In this document: positions 30,768 to 39,820 of the stretch, piece after piece
How the letters are laid out: every line of letters starts with the position of its first letter
Position numbering within the stretch: the first letter of the stretch is position 1
DNA from: Demequina sp. NBRC 110055
GTDB taxonomy: Bacteria > Actinomycetota > Actinomycetes > Actinomycetales > Demequinaceae
Direction: 5' to 3'
Length of the DNA: 64,000 nt
Assembly: GCF_002090135.1 (NCBI RefSeq)
Contig: NZ_BBRL01000005.1
Span: 124,001-188,000 of the forward strand
Program-made: the position numbers and the translations under genes
The notes under the pieces: generated by a model
Told to the model about the DNA's origin: nothing
What the model saw: only the letters and a program-made list of their open reading frames with translations
Databases searched by the model: none

Positions 30768-31564
30768 CGCATGGCCTCCACGATGTCTGCGAGCAGTCGC
30801 GAGATGCGCGGGCCCGCGGCGGCGCCCGCGTCGAGCACCTCCTGATGGTTCAGCGTCTCGCCGCCGATGCCCGCGCCGAGGTTCGTCACGAGCGACAGAC
30901 CCAGGACCTCGAGCCCGGCCTCGCGTGCCGCGATCACCTCGAGCGTCGTGGACATGCCCACCAGGTCGGCGCCCAGCGTCTTGGCCATCCGCACCTCGGC
31001 TGGGGTCTCGTACTGCGGGCCCGTGAACTGGGCGTACACACCGCCCGGCAGCGACGCGTCGATCGAGCGGGCGAGGTCGCGCAGACGAGGCGAGTAGGCC
31101 TGCGTCATATCGACGAAGGTGGCGCCCTCGAGTGGCGTGGCCCCGGTGAGGTTCAGGTGGTCGTCAATCACCACGACGGAGCCGGGGCCCACCTCGGGGC
31201 GGGTCGAGCCGCAGCCGTTGGTGACGACCAGCGTCGAGCATCCCGTGGCCGCGGCGGTGCGCACCGCGTGGGCAACCTTGCCGGCGTCGCGTACCTGGTA
31301 GAAGTGCTGGCGCGCGCCCAGAACGAGCACGTGGCGGCCGTCCTCGGTGCGCAGCGAGCGCAGTGTGGCGTGGTGGCCGGCGACCACGTGTCCGGAGAAG
31401 CCGGGGATCTCCGCGGCGGGGACGGAGGCGACTTCCTCGCCGATGAGCTCGGCGGCGCCGCCCCATCCCGAGCCCAGGATGAGGGCGATGTCGTGATGCT
31501 CGACGCCGGTAGCAGCGGCGATGGACTGGGCGGCCTCGGAGGCGAGGGTGGTGGCTTCACTCAT
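30764..31564 (-). CDS. punA: Purine nucleoside phosphorylase
   Basis: Phosphorolyses inosine and guanosine (and deoxy forms) to base and pentose-1-phosphate. The 266-residue trimeric type shows ALILGSGWGGAAEL, the phosphate-site GHHATLRS, VTNGCGSTRPEVGPGSVVVIDDHLN, AQFTGPQYETPAEVRM with the purine-site glutamate, and the GADLVGMSTTLE active-site segment. TAGGCT plus 6 bases before the ATG marks a leaderless start. Confidence 0.95.
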   Translation of the reverse strand: MSEATTLASEAAQSIAAATGVEHHDIALILGSGWGGAAELIGEEVASVPAAEIPGFSGHVVAGHHATLRSLRTEDGRHVLVLGARQHFYQVRDAGKVAHAVRTAAATGCSTLVVTNGCGSTRPEVGPGSVVVIDDHLNLTGATPLEGATFVDMTQAYSPRLRDLARSIDASLPGGVYAQFTGPQYETPAEVRMAKTLGADLVGMSTTLEVIAAREAGLEVLGLSLVTNLGAGIGGETLNHQEVLDAGAAAGPRISRLLADIVEAMR

Positions 31565-31570
31565 ACGCCG

Positions 31571-31576
31571 AGCCTA
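31571..31576 (-). promoter_or_regulatory. -10 hexamer for leaderless punA
   Basis: On the minus strand TAGGCT, 6 bases, then the ATG of punA, with no Shine-Dalgarno. Confidence 0.65.
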
Positions 31577-31588
31577 ATGGGCCTACCG

Positions 31589-31637
31589 GGCCGATGCATC
31601 GGCCGGCATTCGTACGTCACTGGCGACGGCATCGGCC
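31589..31637. repeat. Two GGCCGATGC-family repeats between punA and lpdA
   Basis: 31589-31604 is the perfect palindrome GGCCGATGCATCGGCC followed by GGC. 31629-31637 is a second copy of the core in the other orientation. They lie between the divergent promoters of punA and lpdA. Confidence 0.7.
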
Positions 31638-31676
31638 ATCCGTGAGGGGGTTGTGCCTGGCAGTCTCAGCATGCGG

Positions 31677-31682
31677 GACAAT
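31677..31682 (+). promoter_or_regulatory. -10 hexamer for leaderless lpdA
   Basis: GACAAT followed by exactly 6 bases and the ATG at 31689, with no Shine-Dalgarno. This places the start there rather than at upstream in-frame codons. Confidence 0.55.
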
Positions 31683-31688
31683 GGTCCT

Positions 31689-33086
31689 ATGTCCCCACGC
31701 ATTGTCATTGTTGGTGGCGGCCCGGGCGGGTATGAAGCCGCCCTCGTCGCAGTCAAGCAGGGGGCCGATGTCACCCTGATCGAACGTCAGGGTCTCGGCG
31801 GCAACGCCGTGCTCACCGACGTGGTCCCCTCCAAGACCGTGATCGCCACCGCCGAGTGGCGCACCATCGCGGACCGTGCCCCGCAGCTGGGCATCCGCGA
31901 CCGCGACGGCTCCGACACGTCCGAGGTGTCGGAGCACAAGGTCGACCTCGCGGCCGTGAACGAGCGGGTGCGCAAGCTGGTGCTGAAGCAGTCGTACGAC
32001 ATCGCGACGCGCATGGCGAAGAACGACATCCAGGTGGTCGAGGGGGAGGGGCGGCTGGTCAGCCCGACCCGTGTGGAGACGGAAAACGACGCGTTTGAGG
32101 CCGATGCCGTGCTGCTCGCGCTGGGCGCGCGCCCGCGCATCCTGCCCGACGCGCAGCCCGACGGCGAGCGCATCCTCACCTGGACGCAGCTGTATGACCT
32201 GAAGGCGCTGCCCGAGCACCTCATCGTGGTCGGCTCGGGTGTGACCGGAGCCGAGTTCGCGGGCGCCTACAACCTCCTCGGCTGCGAGGTGACGCTCGTC
32301 GCCTCCGGAGACCGCGTGCTGTCGACGCAGGACCCCGAGGCGTCCGACCTCATCACCGAGATCTTCCACCAGCGCGGGATGCACGTGGTCGGTGGGCGAG
32401 CCCAGTCCGCCGAGAACACGGGAAGCGGAGTGCGCGTGACGCTCGCGGACGGCACGGTGCTGGAAGGAAGCCACTGCCTGATGGCCGTCGGCTCGGTGCC
32501 CAACACCACCGGCGTGGGGCTCGACGAGGCCGGCGTGACCCTCGACCCGCGTGGCTACATTCAGGTCGACAAGGTCTCGCGCACCTCCGCGCGCGGCGTC
32601 TACGCGGCGGGCGACTGCACCGGTGTGCTGCCGCTGGCCTCGGTGGCCGCGACGCAGGGGCGCATCGCCATGGCGCACGCCCTGGGCGATGCGGTCACGC
32701 CGATCGACTTGCGCCAGGTCGCCTCGAACGTGTTCACCGCACCTGAGATTGCTTCGGTGGGCGCCACGGAGGCCGAGCTCCAGGAGCGCGGCATCTTCTA
32801 CGAGGTGTCCAAACTGGACCTCGCGCGCAATCCGCGCGCCAAGATGCTGGGCATCGACCAAGGCTTCGTGAAGATCTTTGGCCACACCGTCACGGGCCAG
32901 GTGCTCGGGGCGGTCATCGTGGGCTCGCGTGCCGGCGAGCATATCTTCCCGCTGACACTGGCGCTGGCCAACCACCTGACCGTGGACCAGATCGCCTCGG
33001 CGTTCACGGTCTACCCGTCGCTGTCGGGCACGGTGTCCGAGGTGGCGCGCCGCCTGCACCACATGGGTGACGCGTCGCGCAGCTGA
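31689..33086 (+). CDS. lpdA: NAD(P)H-quinone dehydrogenase LpdA
   Basis: A 465-residue flavoprotein of the dihydrolipoamide-dehydrogenase superfamily. FAD motif IVIVGGGPGGYEAAL; NAD(P) motif LIVVGSGVTGAEFAGAYN; second FAD motif GVYAAGDCTGVLPLASVA. The redox-active CxxxxC of true lipoamide dehydrogenases is replaced by GLGGNAVLTDVVPSKT, with no cysteine pair. This is how the mycobacterial quinone reductase LpdA (Rv3303c) differs. It should therefore reduce quinones, not lipoamide. Confidence 0.92.
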   Translation: MSPRIVIVGGGPGGYEAALVAVKQGADVTLIERQGLGGNAVLTDVVPSKTVIATAEWRTIADRAPQLGIRDRDGSDTSEVSEHKVDLAAVNERVRKLVLKQSYDIATRMAKNDIQVVEGEGRLVSPTRVETENDAFEADAVLLALGARPRILPDAQPDGERILTWTQLYDLKALPEHLIVVGSGVTGAEFAGAYNLLGCEVTLVASGDRVLSTQDPEASDLITEIFHQRGMHVVGGRAQSAENTGSGVRVTLADGTVLEGSHCLMAVGSVPNTTGVGLDEAGVTLDPRGYIQVDKVSRTSARGVYAAGDCTGVLPLASVAATQGRIAMAHALGDAVTPIDLRQVASNVFTAPEIASVGATEAELQERGIFYEVSKLDLARNPRAKMLGIDQGFVKIFGHTVTGQVLGAVIVGSRAGEHIFPLTLALANHLTVDQIASAFTVYPSLSGTVSEVARRLHHMGDASRS

Positions 33087-33104
33087 GGTACCTGGGGCGT
33101 CGCC

Positions 33105-35030
33105 CTACTCGGCGCTGACGCTCACCGAGGGCGACGGGGTGGGGCTGGCCTCCACCTCGTCGTCTGGGGCTTCATCGTCGACCGGCGCCACCGCATCGGC
33201 CGCATTCACCGTGGCGAGGAGCGGCGCGTGGTCGGAGCCGGGGGCGGCCACCACGGCGGTGTCCGCGAACGTGACCTCGCGGCCCACGAGCACTCCCACC
33301 TCGGCGAGGACTTCGCCGTCCTGCGTGGCGGTGCCGGTGGCCACGGCGCTCAAGCCGCCGTCCGCGAACGTGGCCAGCGCCGGTGACGACGTCTGTGTGG
33401 TGGGATCGCCGGGGAGGTCAGCGCCGACGACGACGGGGCCGGCGCCCGCCAAGCCATCGACGATGGCGGCGGCCTCAGTGCCCGCCTCGTCGATGTTCGT
33501 GGCGAACGTCGCGGTCACGTAGGTGGTGCCCATGAAGGTCACCGTGAGGGCCGCGCGGTCGGAGCCATCGCCGTCGGGAAGCTCGGTCACGTCCGCGTCG
33601 CTGTGGGGGCCCGAGGTGAGGATCGCGTGGCCCACCTGGGGGCTGAGGCCCGGGGCCGAGGACGCGACCATGCCCGTCTCTCCGGCGAGGAACTCGACCA
33701 TGTCGGCGCCGCCGCCTAGCAGGGATCCCCGGCTGACCTCTTGCAGCATGGCGACGTCCACGCCGTCGAGGGCGGCCGCGATGGCTCCTGCGTCGAGTCC
33801 GGGTCCGCCCTGCGCCGAGGGTGTGATGCCCTGGTGGAGGTTCCAGGTGGCGACCACGGGGGAGGCGAGCGTGTCCGGGGGCATGTCATCGGCACGCTCG
33901 TAGCTTGCCCATGTCCAGGTGACGACGGCGGCCGCGCCGAGGGCACCGACGCCGAGCCGCAGCCACACGCCCCTGAGGGCGCGCTCCACGGGCGCGGTAC
34001 CCGCACGCATCGCGGCGCGGATCATGACGGCCGAAAGCCCCACAAAGGGCACGATGGCGGCGGGCACGGGGAGGTCGACCGATCGGTCGATGGTGACGAG
34101 GACGAGCGGTCCGACGATGGCCGCGATGAAGACGAACGACGCGCCCAGGCGCCCCAGGGATGACACCTCGCCCGGCCGGATGACGAGTGCGGCGCCCAGT
34201 GCGCCGGTGGCGGCTGCGACGGGCACAGCGATCGCCGCTTCGGTGCCCATGGTGAGGAAGGCGGCGGCCGCGGCGACGACGCCGAGACAGAGCAGGACGA
34301 CGCGCACCCCCTCGGTCATGGCACGTGACTGGGAGGCGAGGTGGGCGCCCACGAGCGTGCCGGCGAGCGCGAGGGCGAGCCCGCCTGACATCCGGACGTC
34401 GGCCTGGGTGTTCACCCATGCGACGTTGGCGAACGCATACAGCAGCGTCGACCAATACAGGCCCAGCGCCCACCAGCCACGCGAGCTGGGGGCGGCATCG
34501 AGGTGGCGGCCCCTCACGGCGTTCACGACGGCGAGCGCGGCGAGTAGCGCCAGGGCGTTCCAGCCCCACTCATCCCCGCGCCAGGGCGCGTCCCACGTGC
34601 GCAGGAGGCCCTGCTCGGCCAGGGCAGCCGCCGCTCCCAGCGACGTTCCGGCCACCGCGGCGGCCCCACCGCCGTTGCCCAGGGCCACTCGGCTCGCGAG
34701 GACTACGCCGGCGAGCGCGAGGGCCGCAAGGTACAGGCCCACCCCGATGAGCCACGTGCCTGACAAGACGGGCAGTGCTAGGCGGAACACCGCGACGACG
34801 ATGAGGACGAAGCCGACGGTCGGCCCGTGGCCAAAGTGACGCCCAGCCTCGGCTGCGATCCAGGCGAGGACGGCGCCTCCCACCGCCGTCGCCACGACCG
34901 CGATGAGTGCCGGCGTCATCCTCGGCTCGCCCAAATCGAGGAGGAGCGGCCCCGCGGTGCGAACCGCGTCGATCAGCAACCAGGCTGCGACGGCGACGAC
35001 TCCGAGGGCGCGGCGCTGTGCGGTGTCCAT
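33105..35030 (-). CDS. Polytopic membrane protein fused to endonuclease/exonuclease/phosphatase domain
   Basis: A 641-residue protein. Roughly residues 10-410 hold about 11-12 membrane helices, and residues 425-610 resemble the endonuclease/exonuclease/phosphatase (EEP) fold. ATWNLHQG, DVAMLQEVSRG, GHAILTSG and the terminal SDHAPL match EEP motifs, but the normal GDFN metal/catalytic motif reads GADLPGD, without the Asp-Phe-Asn. The C-terminal tail is Asp/Glu/Pro/Ser rich. The ATG at 35030 follows TAGCGT plus 7 bases (leaderless); an upstream extension to 35165 was rejected. It may be a degenerate hydrolase or a glycan/lipid-related membrane enzyme. Confidence 0.75.
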   Translation of the reverse strand: MDTAQRRALGVVAVAAWLLIDAVRTAGPLLLDLGEPRMTPALIAVVATAVGGAVLAWIAAEAGRHFGHGPTVGFVLIVVAVFRLALPVLSGTWLIGVGLYLAALALAGVVLASRVALGNGGGAAAVAGTSLGAAAALAEQGLLRTWDAPWRGDEWGWNALALLAALAVVNAVRGRHLDAAPSSRGWWALGLYWSTLLYAFANVAWVNTQADVRMSGGLALALAGTLVGAHLASQSRAMTEGVRVVLLCLGVVAAAAAFLTMGTEAAIAVPVAAATGALGAALVIRPGEVSSLGRLGASFVFIAAIVGPLVLVTIDRSVDLPVPAAIVPFVGLSAVMIRAAMRAGTAPVERALRGVWLRLGVGALGAAAVVTWTWASYERADDMPPDTLASPVVATWNLHQGITPSAQGGPGLDAGAIAAALDGVDVAMLQEVSRGSLLGGGADMVEFLAGETGMVASSAPGLSPQVGHAILTSGPHSDADVTELPDGDGSDRAALTVTFMGTTYVTATFATNIDEAGTEAAAIVDGLAGAGPVVVGADLPGDPTTQTSSPALATFADGGLSAVATGTATQDGEVLAEVGVLVGREVTFADTAVVAAPGSDHAPLLATVNAADAVAPVDDEAPDDEVEASPTPSPSVSVSAE

Positions 35031-35037
35031 GCTGGTC

Positions 35038-35043
35038 ACGCTA
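35038..35043 (-). promoter_or_regulatory. -10 hexamer for leaderless membrane-EEP gene
   Basis: On the minus strand TAGCGT, 7 bases, then the ATG at 35030. There is no Shine-Dalgarno. Confidence 0.55.
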
Positions 35044-35112
35044 CCTGCGTGGGCCCGAGGCGGCGAAACGGGCGCGGTCGCGGGGGCAGCTGAGCTGCTG
35101 CGACCTCGCGCC

Positions 35113-36903
35113 TTACGACGCGTCGGCGATCTCGCAGATGACCGTGCCCGAGGACACCGAGGCACCCACCGCGTGCGTGAGGCCGCTCACGGTGCCGGCC
35201 TTGTGCGCCACGAGCGGCTGCTCCATCTTCATCGCCTCGAGCACGACGATGAGGTCGCCGGCCTCGACGGTGGCGCCGTCTTCCACGGCCACCTTCACGA
35301 TGGTGCCCTGCATGGGGGAGGCCAGCGAGTCGCCGGTCGCGGCGCGGGCGCCGCCAGCGTTGGAGCGTCGCGGCGCGCGCCTCGCGGCGCCGCCAGCGCT
35401 GCGCGCGTTGGCGCGTCCCGCACGGGCGAGCCCGGCGGGAAGGACGACCTCGAGGCGCTTGCCTCCCACCTCGACGACGACACGCTCGGTGGCAGCGGCA
35501 TCGGCCGCCTCCTCGACGCCGGAACCGGCGGAGCCGAGCGACGCGACAATCTCAGCGAACTCCGACTCGATCCAGGTGGTGTAGACGCCAAAGGTGCCCG
35601 CAGCCGCCGTGAACTCGGGGGCGTCGAGCACCGCGCGGTGGAACGGAACGACGGTCGGCATGCCCTCGACGACCATCTCCGCCAGGGCGCGGCGGGCGCG
35701 CTGCAGCGCCTCGTCGCGGCTCGCGCCGGTGACGATGACCTTCGCGATCATGGAGTCGAAGTTGCCCGAGACGGTGTCGCCCTGGCGCACGCCGGCGTCG
35801 ACGCGGACTCCGGGGCCGGACGGGAACACCAGCGTCGACAGGGTGCCGGGCGCGGGCATGAAGTTTCGGCCCGGGTCCTCACCGTTGATGCGGAACTCGA
35901 TCGAGTGGCCGCGGGTGACGGGCTCGAGCACGGAGATGGGCTCGCCGGCGGCGATGCGGAACTGTTCGCGCACCAGGTCCACGCCGGTGACCTCCTCGGT
36001 CACGGGGTGTTCCACCTGCAGGCGGGTGTTGACCTCGAGGAAGCTGATGGTGCCGTCCGCGCCGACCAGGAACTCGCACGTGCCAGCGCCCACGTATCCG
36101 GCCTCCGCGAGGATGGCCTTCGACGACTCGATGAGGCGCGTGTTCTGCTCATCGGTGAGGAAGGGTGCCGGGGCTTCCTCGACGAGCTTCTGATGACGGC
36201 GCTGCAGCGAGCAGTCGCGCGTCGAGACGACCACCACGTTGCCGTGCTCGTCGGCCAGACACTGGGTCTCGACGTGGCGCGGCTTGTCGAGGAACCGCTC
36301 CACGAAGCACTCGCCGCGGCCGAACGCGGCGACGGCCTCGCGGGTCGCGGAGTCGAACAGTTCAGGAATCTCCTCGCGGGTACGGGCGACCTTGAGGCCG
36401 CGGCCGCCGCCGCCGAAGGCCGCCTTGATGGCGACCGGGAGGCCGTGCTCGTCGGCGAAGGCGAGCACCTCGTCCGCGTTCGCCACGGGATCCTTGGTGC
36501 CGGGGACCAGGGGAGCGCCGGCGCGCTGCGCGATGTGGCGCGCGCTGACCTTATCGCCCAGGCCGTCGATCGCGGCGGGCGGAGGGCCGACCCAGGTCAG
36601 GCCGGCATCGATGACCGCCTGCGCGAACTGGGCATTCTCGGACAGGAAGCCGTAGCCGGGGTGGATGGCCTGCGCACCCGAGCGCTGGGCGACCTCGATG
36701 ATCTTGGCGATGTCGAGGTAGGTCTCCGCCGCCGTGGATCCGCCCAGCGCGTAGGCCTCGTCGGCGAGCCGCACGTGGGGGGCGTCGCGGTCGGGCTCGG
36801 CGTAGACGGCGATCGACGTCAGGCCCGCGTCGGCGCAGGCACGGATGACGCGAACCGCGATCTCGCCGCGGTTGGCGATGAGGACGGAAGAGAAACGTGG
36901 CAC
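35113..36903 (-). CDS. accA: Acyl-CoA carboxylase alpha subunit (biotin carboxylase plus BCCP)
   Basis: A 596-residue protein that carboxylates its own biotin with ATP and bicarbonate, for acetyl- and propionyl-CoA carboxylation. The biotin carboxylase domain starts [17 protein letters not shown] and has the ATP-grasp loop [12 protein letters not shown] and [18 protein letters not shown]. The C-terminal carrier domain has the biotinylated lysine in [12 protein letters not shown]. The GTG at 36903 is chosen from homology and TACCGT plus 6 bases (leaderless); the longer in-frame extension is unlike the family. It partners accD and accE near 57-59 kb. Confidence 0.94.
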   Translation of the reverse strand: MPRFSSVLIANRGEIAVRVIRACADAGLTSIAVYAEPDRDAPHVRLADEAYALGGSTAAETYLDIAKIIEVAQRSGAQAIHPGYGFLSENAQFAQAVIDAGLTWVGPPPAAIDGLGDKVSARHIAQRAGAPLVPGTKDPVANADEVLAFADEHGLPVAIKAAFGGGGRGLKVARTREEIPELFDSATREAVAAFGRGECFVERFLDKPRHVETQCLADEHGNVVVVSTRDCSLQRRHQKLVEEAPAPFLTDEQNTRLIESSKAILAEAGYVGAGTCEFLVGADGTISFLEVNTRLQVEHPVTEEVTGVDLVREQFRIAAGEPISVLEPVTRGHSIEFRINGEDPGRNFMPAPGTLSTLVFPSGPGVRVDAGVRQGDTVSGNFDSMIAKVIVTGASRDEALQRARRALAEMVVEGMPTVVPFHRAVLDAPEFTAAAGTFGVYTTWIESEFAEIVASLGSAGSGVEEAADAAATERVVVEVGGKRLEVVLPAGLARAGRANARSAGGAARRAPRRSNAGGARAATGDSLASPMQGTIVKVAVEDGATVEAGDLIVVLEAMKMEQPLVAHKAGTVSGLTHAVGASVSSGTVICEIADAS

Positions 36904-36909
36904 GCGGTC

Positions 36910-36915
36910 ACGGTA
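36910..36915 (-). promoter_or_regulatory. -10 hexamer for leaderless accA
   Basis: On the minus strand TACCGT, exactly 6 bases, then the GTG at 36903. Confidence 0.55.
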
Positions 36916-37007
36916 TCGCGCGGCCCGCACCCGGCCACGGTCCGCGCTGGGCGCGCGGGGCAAGTTTGGCCTGCCGGGACACGCCGCCGGGCGGCCTTTG
37001 TAGGTAA

Positions 37008-37057
37008 GCGACAACGAACTTGGCGATTCCTTGGGTTACGGGCGCGTAGGTTGTCGC
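37008..37057. promoter_or_regulatory. Inverted repeats upstream of accA
   Basis: A TTACG-GGCG-CGTAG dyad at 37036-37050 resembles operators of TetR-type lipid regulators. Flanking it, GCGACAA (37008-37014) and TTGTCGC (37051-37057) form an outer inverted repeat. The region lies 105-155 bases upstream of accA, after the maf gene. Control of accA is an inference from position. Confidence 0.4.
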
Positions 37058-37069
37058 CAGTCCACAAAT

Positions 37070-37089
37070 GGCCGATGCTGTGGCCGGCC
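37070..37089 (+). repeat. GGCCGATGC-N3-GGCCGGC repeat after maf
   Basis: The full 19-base form, GGCCGATGC-TGT-GGCCGGC, lies just beyond the 3' end of the leftward maf gene. Confidence 0.7.
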
Positions 37090-37101
37090 TTCCTTCGACG
37101 C

Positions 37102-37749
37102 CTACGCCTCGGTGCGGAGCGCGTGGATGGGCACGTCGATCTCGGCGAGCAGGTGACGCAGCAGCGGTAGGGAGACGCCCACCACGCCGTGATAGTCGCC
37201 GTCGATGCCCTCGACATACGGTCCGCCCAGGCCGTCGACGGTGAACGCGCCGGCGACCTGCAAGGGCTCGCCCGTCGCGACGTAGGCATCGATCTCGTCG
37301 TCGGTGAGGCGCGCGAAGCGGACGGTGGTGGAGGAGGTGGCGCCGAGCGATCCGCGCGAGCCGTCCTCGCGGTCGTCGACGATCCAGTGGCCGGTGTGAA
37401 GGACACCGGTGCGCCCCCGCATGATGCGCCAGCGCTCGCGCGCCGCGGCGGCGTCCGCGGGCTTGCCGTGGATCTCGCCGTCGAGCTCGAGCATCGAGTC
37501 GCAGCCCAGCACCATCGCCCCGGTCTCGTACTGGCTCGCCACGTGCTCGGCCTTGGCGCGTGCCAGGGCGAGGACGGCATCGGCCGGATCCGGGGTGCCC
37601 CAGCCCTCGCGCTCGTGGTGGGCGCGGAGCTGGGTGAGCACCGCATCCTCGTCCACGCCGCTGACGAGGACCTCGGGCTCGATGCCGGCCGAGCGCAGGG
37701 TGGCCAGGCGCGCGGGGGACTGGGAGGCGAGGACGAAGGGCATGGTCAT
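37102..37749 (-). CDS. maf: Maf-family nucleotide pyrophosphatase
   Basis: A 215-residue house-cleaning nucleoside triphosphate pyrophosphatase. It starts PFVLASQSPARLATLRSAGIEP, the family signature with the SxSPxR loop, and has ALARAKAEHVA, GCDSMLELDGEIHGKP and the later EGIDGDYHGVVGVSLPLL. TAGGCT plus 7 bases before the ATG at 37749 marks a leaderless start. In mycobacteria maf adjoins accE-accD; here it is separated from them by 19 kb. Confidence 0.92.
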   Translation of the reverse strand: MTMPFVLASQSPARLATLRSAGIEPEVLVSGVDEDAVLTQLRAHHEREGWGTPDPADAVLALARAKAEHVASQYETGAMVLGCDSMLELDGEIHGKPADAAAARERWRIMRGRTGVLHTGHWIVDDREDGSRGSLGATSSTTVRFARLTDDEIDAYVATGEPLQVAGAFTVDGLGGPYVEGIDGDYHGVVGVSLPLLRHLLAEIDVPIHALRTEA

Positions 37750-37756
37750 GTCCGCG

Positions 37757-37762
37757 AGCCTA
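37757..37762 (-). promoter_or_regulatory. -10 hexamer for leaderless maf
   Basis: On the minus strand TAGGCT, 7 bases, then the ATG at 37749. Confidence 0.6.
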
Positions 37763-37785
37763 ACGGCGTCGCCTCCCGGTCCGGT

Positions 37786-38649
37786 TCAGGACAGGTACGG
37801 CGCCACCGTCGCGGCGAAGGACTCGGCCGTGTGGCCTGCAACCTCGTCGCACGGAGCGTTCCAGATCTCGGCGTTGAAGATCTCGACCTCGATGTCGCCC
37901 GTGTATCCCGCCGCCTCGACGGCCGCCGTGAGGGAGGCGAAGTCGATGATGCCGTCGCCCATGTAGCGCCGGCCCAACAGCACGTCGGCCGGCAGCGGGG
38001 TGGCCCAGTCGCACACCTGGTAGGTGGCGATGCGGCCCTCGCGGCCCGCGCGGGAGATCTGGCCCAAGACGTCGGGGTCCCACCAGATGTGGAACGTGTC
38101 GACGGCGACGCCTACCGCGGACGAGTCAAACCGTGCGGCAAGATCCAGTGCCTGGCCGAGCGTCGAGACAACCGCGCGGTCCGAGCAGTACATCGGGTGG
38201 AGCGGTTCGATCGCCAAGGTGACCCCGGCATCGATGGCGTGGGGGACGAGGTCGGCTAGCGCATCGGCCACCCGCGAGCGCGCGCCGACGATGTCGCGCG
38301 AACCGTCCGGCAGCCCTCCGGCCACCAGGACGAGCACGGGTCGTGAGCCCTCGGCACCGGCGGCCGCAAGCACGGCCGTCTCCTCGATGGCGCGCCGGTT
38401 GTCGTCGAGTGACGCGATGCGCTCGGGGCCGTCAGGCATGGTGAAGAAGCCCGAGCGGCAGTGGGTCGAGACCCTGAGGCCCGAGTCCGCGATCATGCGT
38501 GCAGCCTCATCGAGACCCACGTCCTGCACGGGCTCGCGCCAGGTGCCGATGGCCTGGTATCCGGCCTGTTGGACGCTCGCGATGGCCTCGGCGAGGGTGG
38601 CCTTCTTGAGGGTCGCCTGGTTCATCGAGAGGCGGGGGTGGGCGCTCAT
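37786..38649 (-). CDS. Sugar phosphate isomerase/epimerase (TIM barrel, AP-endonuclease-2 family)
   Basis: A 287-residue TIM-barrel protein. Likely metal ligands lie in LAIEPLHP (Glu), AVDTFHIWWDP (Asp, His) and GDIEVEIFNAEIW (Glu), the usual pattern of xylose-isomerase-like/inosose-isomerase-like enzymes. WREPVQDVGLDEA and VSTHCRSGFF occupy the early barrel strands. The ATG at 38649 overlaps the DUF993 stop (ATGA); an upstream frame starting at 38826 overlaps DUF993 and was rejected. It is last in a three-gene leftward operon with DUF993 and a Gfo/Idh oxidoreductase. The substrate is unknown; a keto-sugar or inosose-like compound is plausible. Confidence 0.85.
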   Translation of the reverse strand: MSAHPRLSMNQATLKKATLAEAIASVQQAGYQAIGTWREPVQDVGLDEAARMIADSGLRVSTHCRSGFFTMPDGPERIASLDDNRRAIEETAVLAAAGAEGSRPVLVLVAGGLPDGSRDIVGARSRVADALADLVPHAIDAGVTLAIEPLHPMYCSDRAVVSTLGQALDLAARFDSSAVGVAVDTFHIWWDPDVLGQISRAGREGRIATYQVCDWATPLPADVLLGRRYMGDGIIDFASLTAAVEAAGYTGDIEVEIFNAEIWNAPCDEVAGHTAESFAATVAPYLS

Positions 38650-39812
38650 GCGGCCTCGATTCCGTTGAGGCCGAGCAAGGCGTGCCAGCGCTGCGCGGCG
38701 AGGTCCGGTTGCTCGAGTGCGCCGCACGCGTTCGCGAGCTCGACGATGCGCGACAGGTGCGACAGCGAGCGCGCCGAGTGCAGCCCGCCCACCATCTGGA
38801 AGGCCTCCTGGTGGCCGTTGAGCCACGACATGAACGCGACGCCGGTCTTGTAGTAGAAGGTGGGGGCGGCGAAGATCTGCCGGCTGAGTTCCTCCGTGGG
38901 CTGGAGGATCTCGCGGTAGCGGACCACGTCGCCCTCGCCGAGCGCCTGGATGGCGCCCGAGGCGTGCGGGCCGAGCGCCGCGAAGGCGCCCAGGAGCGCG
39001 TCCGAGTTTCCCTGCTCGTCACCCTCGATGAGTTCGCAATAGTGGAAGTCGTCGCCCGTGAACATGCGCGCGCTCGTTGGCAGGCGCCGGCGTACGGCGA
39101 TTTCCGACTGGGAGTCCAGCAGACTCATCTTGATGCCCGAGACGGTCTGCGGGTTACTCGCGATGATGTCGACCACCGTGTCGGCGGCCACGCGCCAGTC
39201 GTCGGAGCCGAAGTAGCCCGCAAGCTGCGGGTCGAACGCGGTGCCGAGCCAGTGCAGCACCACCGGCTGGCTCGCGACGGCGAGGACCTCGTCGTAGACG
39301 CGGCGATAGTCGTCGGCCGACTCGGCGGCGCGCACCAGGTGGCGGCTGGCCATCAGCACGGCGCCCGCGCCCGCGTCCTCCGCGTGGAACAGCTGCTCCT
39401 TGTAGGCGTCGATCACCTGGGGCAGCGTGATGACCTCGTCCTCGACATGGTCGGTGTTGACGCCCACGACGATGCGCGCGCCCGCCGCGGACGCCTCCGC
39501 CGCCGAGCGGGAGATGAGCTCCCGCACCGCGGCCGGGTCGAGGCCCATGTTGCGCTGGGCGGTATCCATGGCATCGGCCACGCCCAGGCCCCACGAAAAC
39601 AGGTGGTGACGGTAGGCGAGGGTGGCGTCCCAGTCGATGTCCGCCGGCTGGCCGGGGGTGTTGTCGGCCGATGCACGGGGCACCACGTGCGCGGCGGCGT
39701 ACGCCACGCGGGCGGTGAGCGGTCCATGGGGTCGGGTAAGGGCGGTGGGCTCGCTGACGGCGACGGCGCGGGTGGCGCCGTCGCCGGAGAGCAACGTGAG
39801 GCTGTCGGACAT
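38646..39812 (-). CDS. DUF993 protein, dihydrodipicolinate synthase/aldolase-like
   Basis: A 388-residue protein of the DUF993 group, related to the DapA/N-acetylneuraminate lyase class I aldolases. K228, in TVSGIKMSLLD, fits the Schiff-base lysine that sits in GxK motifs of that superfamily. VVLHWLGTAF and FTGDDFHYCELI line other barrel strands. The ATG at 39812 follows the oxidoreductase stop by 8 bases. No reaction is assigned to DUF993 as far as I know. Cleavage of a 2-keto-3-deoxy sugar acid would fit the fold and the neighbours, but this is inference. Confidence 0.8.
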   Translation of the reverse strand: MSDSLTLLSGDGATRAVAVSEPTALTRPHGPLTARVAYAAAHVVPRASADNTPGQPADIDWDATLAYRHHLFSWGLGVADAMDTAQRNMGLDPAAVRELISRSAAEASAAGARIVVGVNTDHVEDEVITLPQVIDAYKEQLFHAEDAGAGAVLMASRHLVRAAESADDYRRVYDEVLAVASQPVVLHWLGTAFDPQLAGYFGSDDWRVAADTVVDIIASNPQTVSGIKMSLLDSQSEIAVRRRLPTSARMFTGDDFHYCELIEGDEQGNSDALLGAFAALGPHASGAIQALGEGDVVRYREILQPTEELSRQIFAAPTFYYKTGVAFMSWLNGHQEAFQMVGGLHSARSLSHLSRIVELANACGALEQPDLAAQRWHALLGLNGIEAA

Positions 39813-39820
39813 GGAGGGGC

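Noticed and set aside
31740-31860. A broken dihydrolipoamide dehydrogenase lacking its redox cysteines
   Set aside because: The same loss defines the functional LpdA quinone reductases, and all other motifs are intact.
34903-37170. A 755-codon plus-strand frame opposite accA
   Set aside because: The opposite strand encodes an unmistakable biotin carboxylase; the frame arises from third-position GC.
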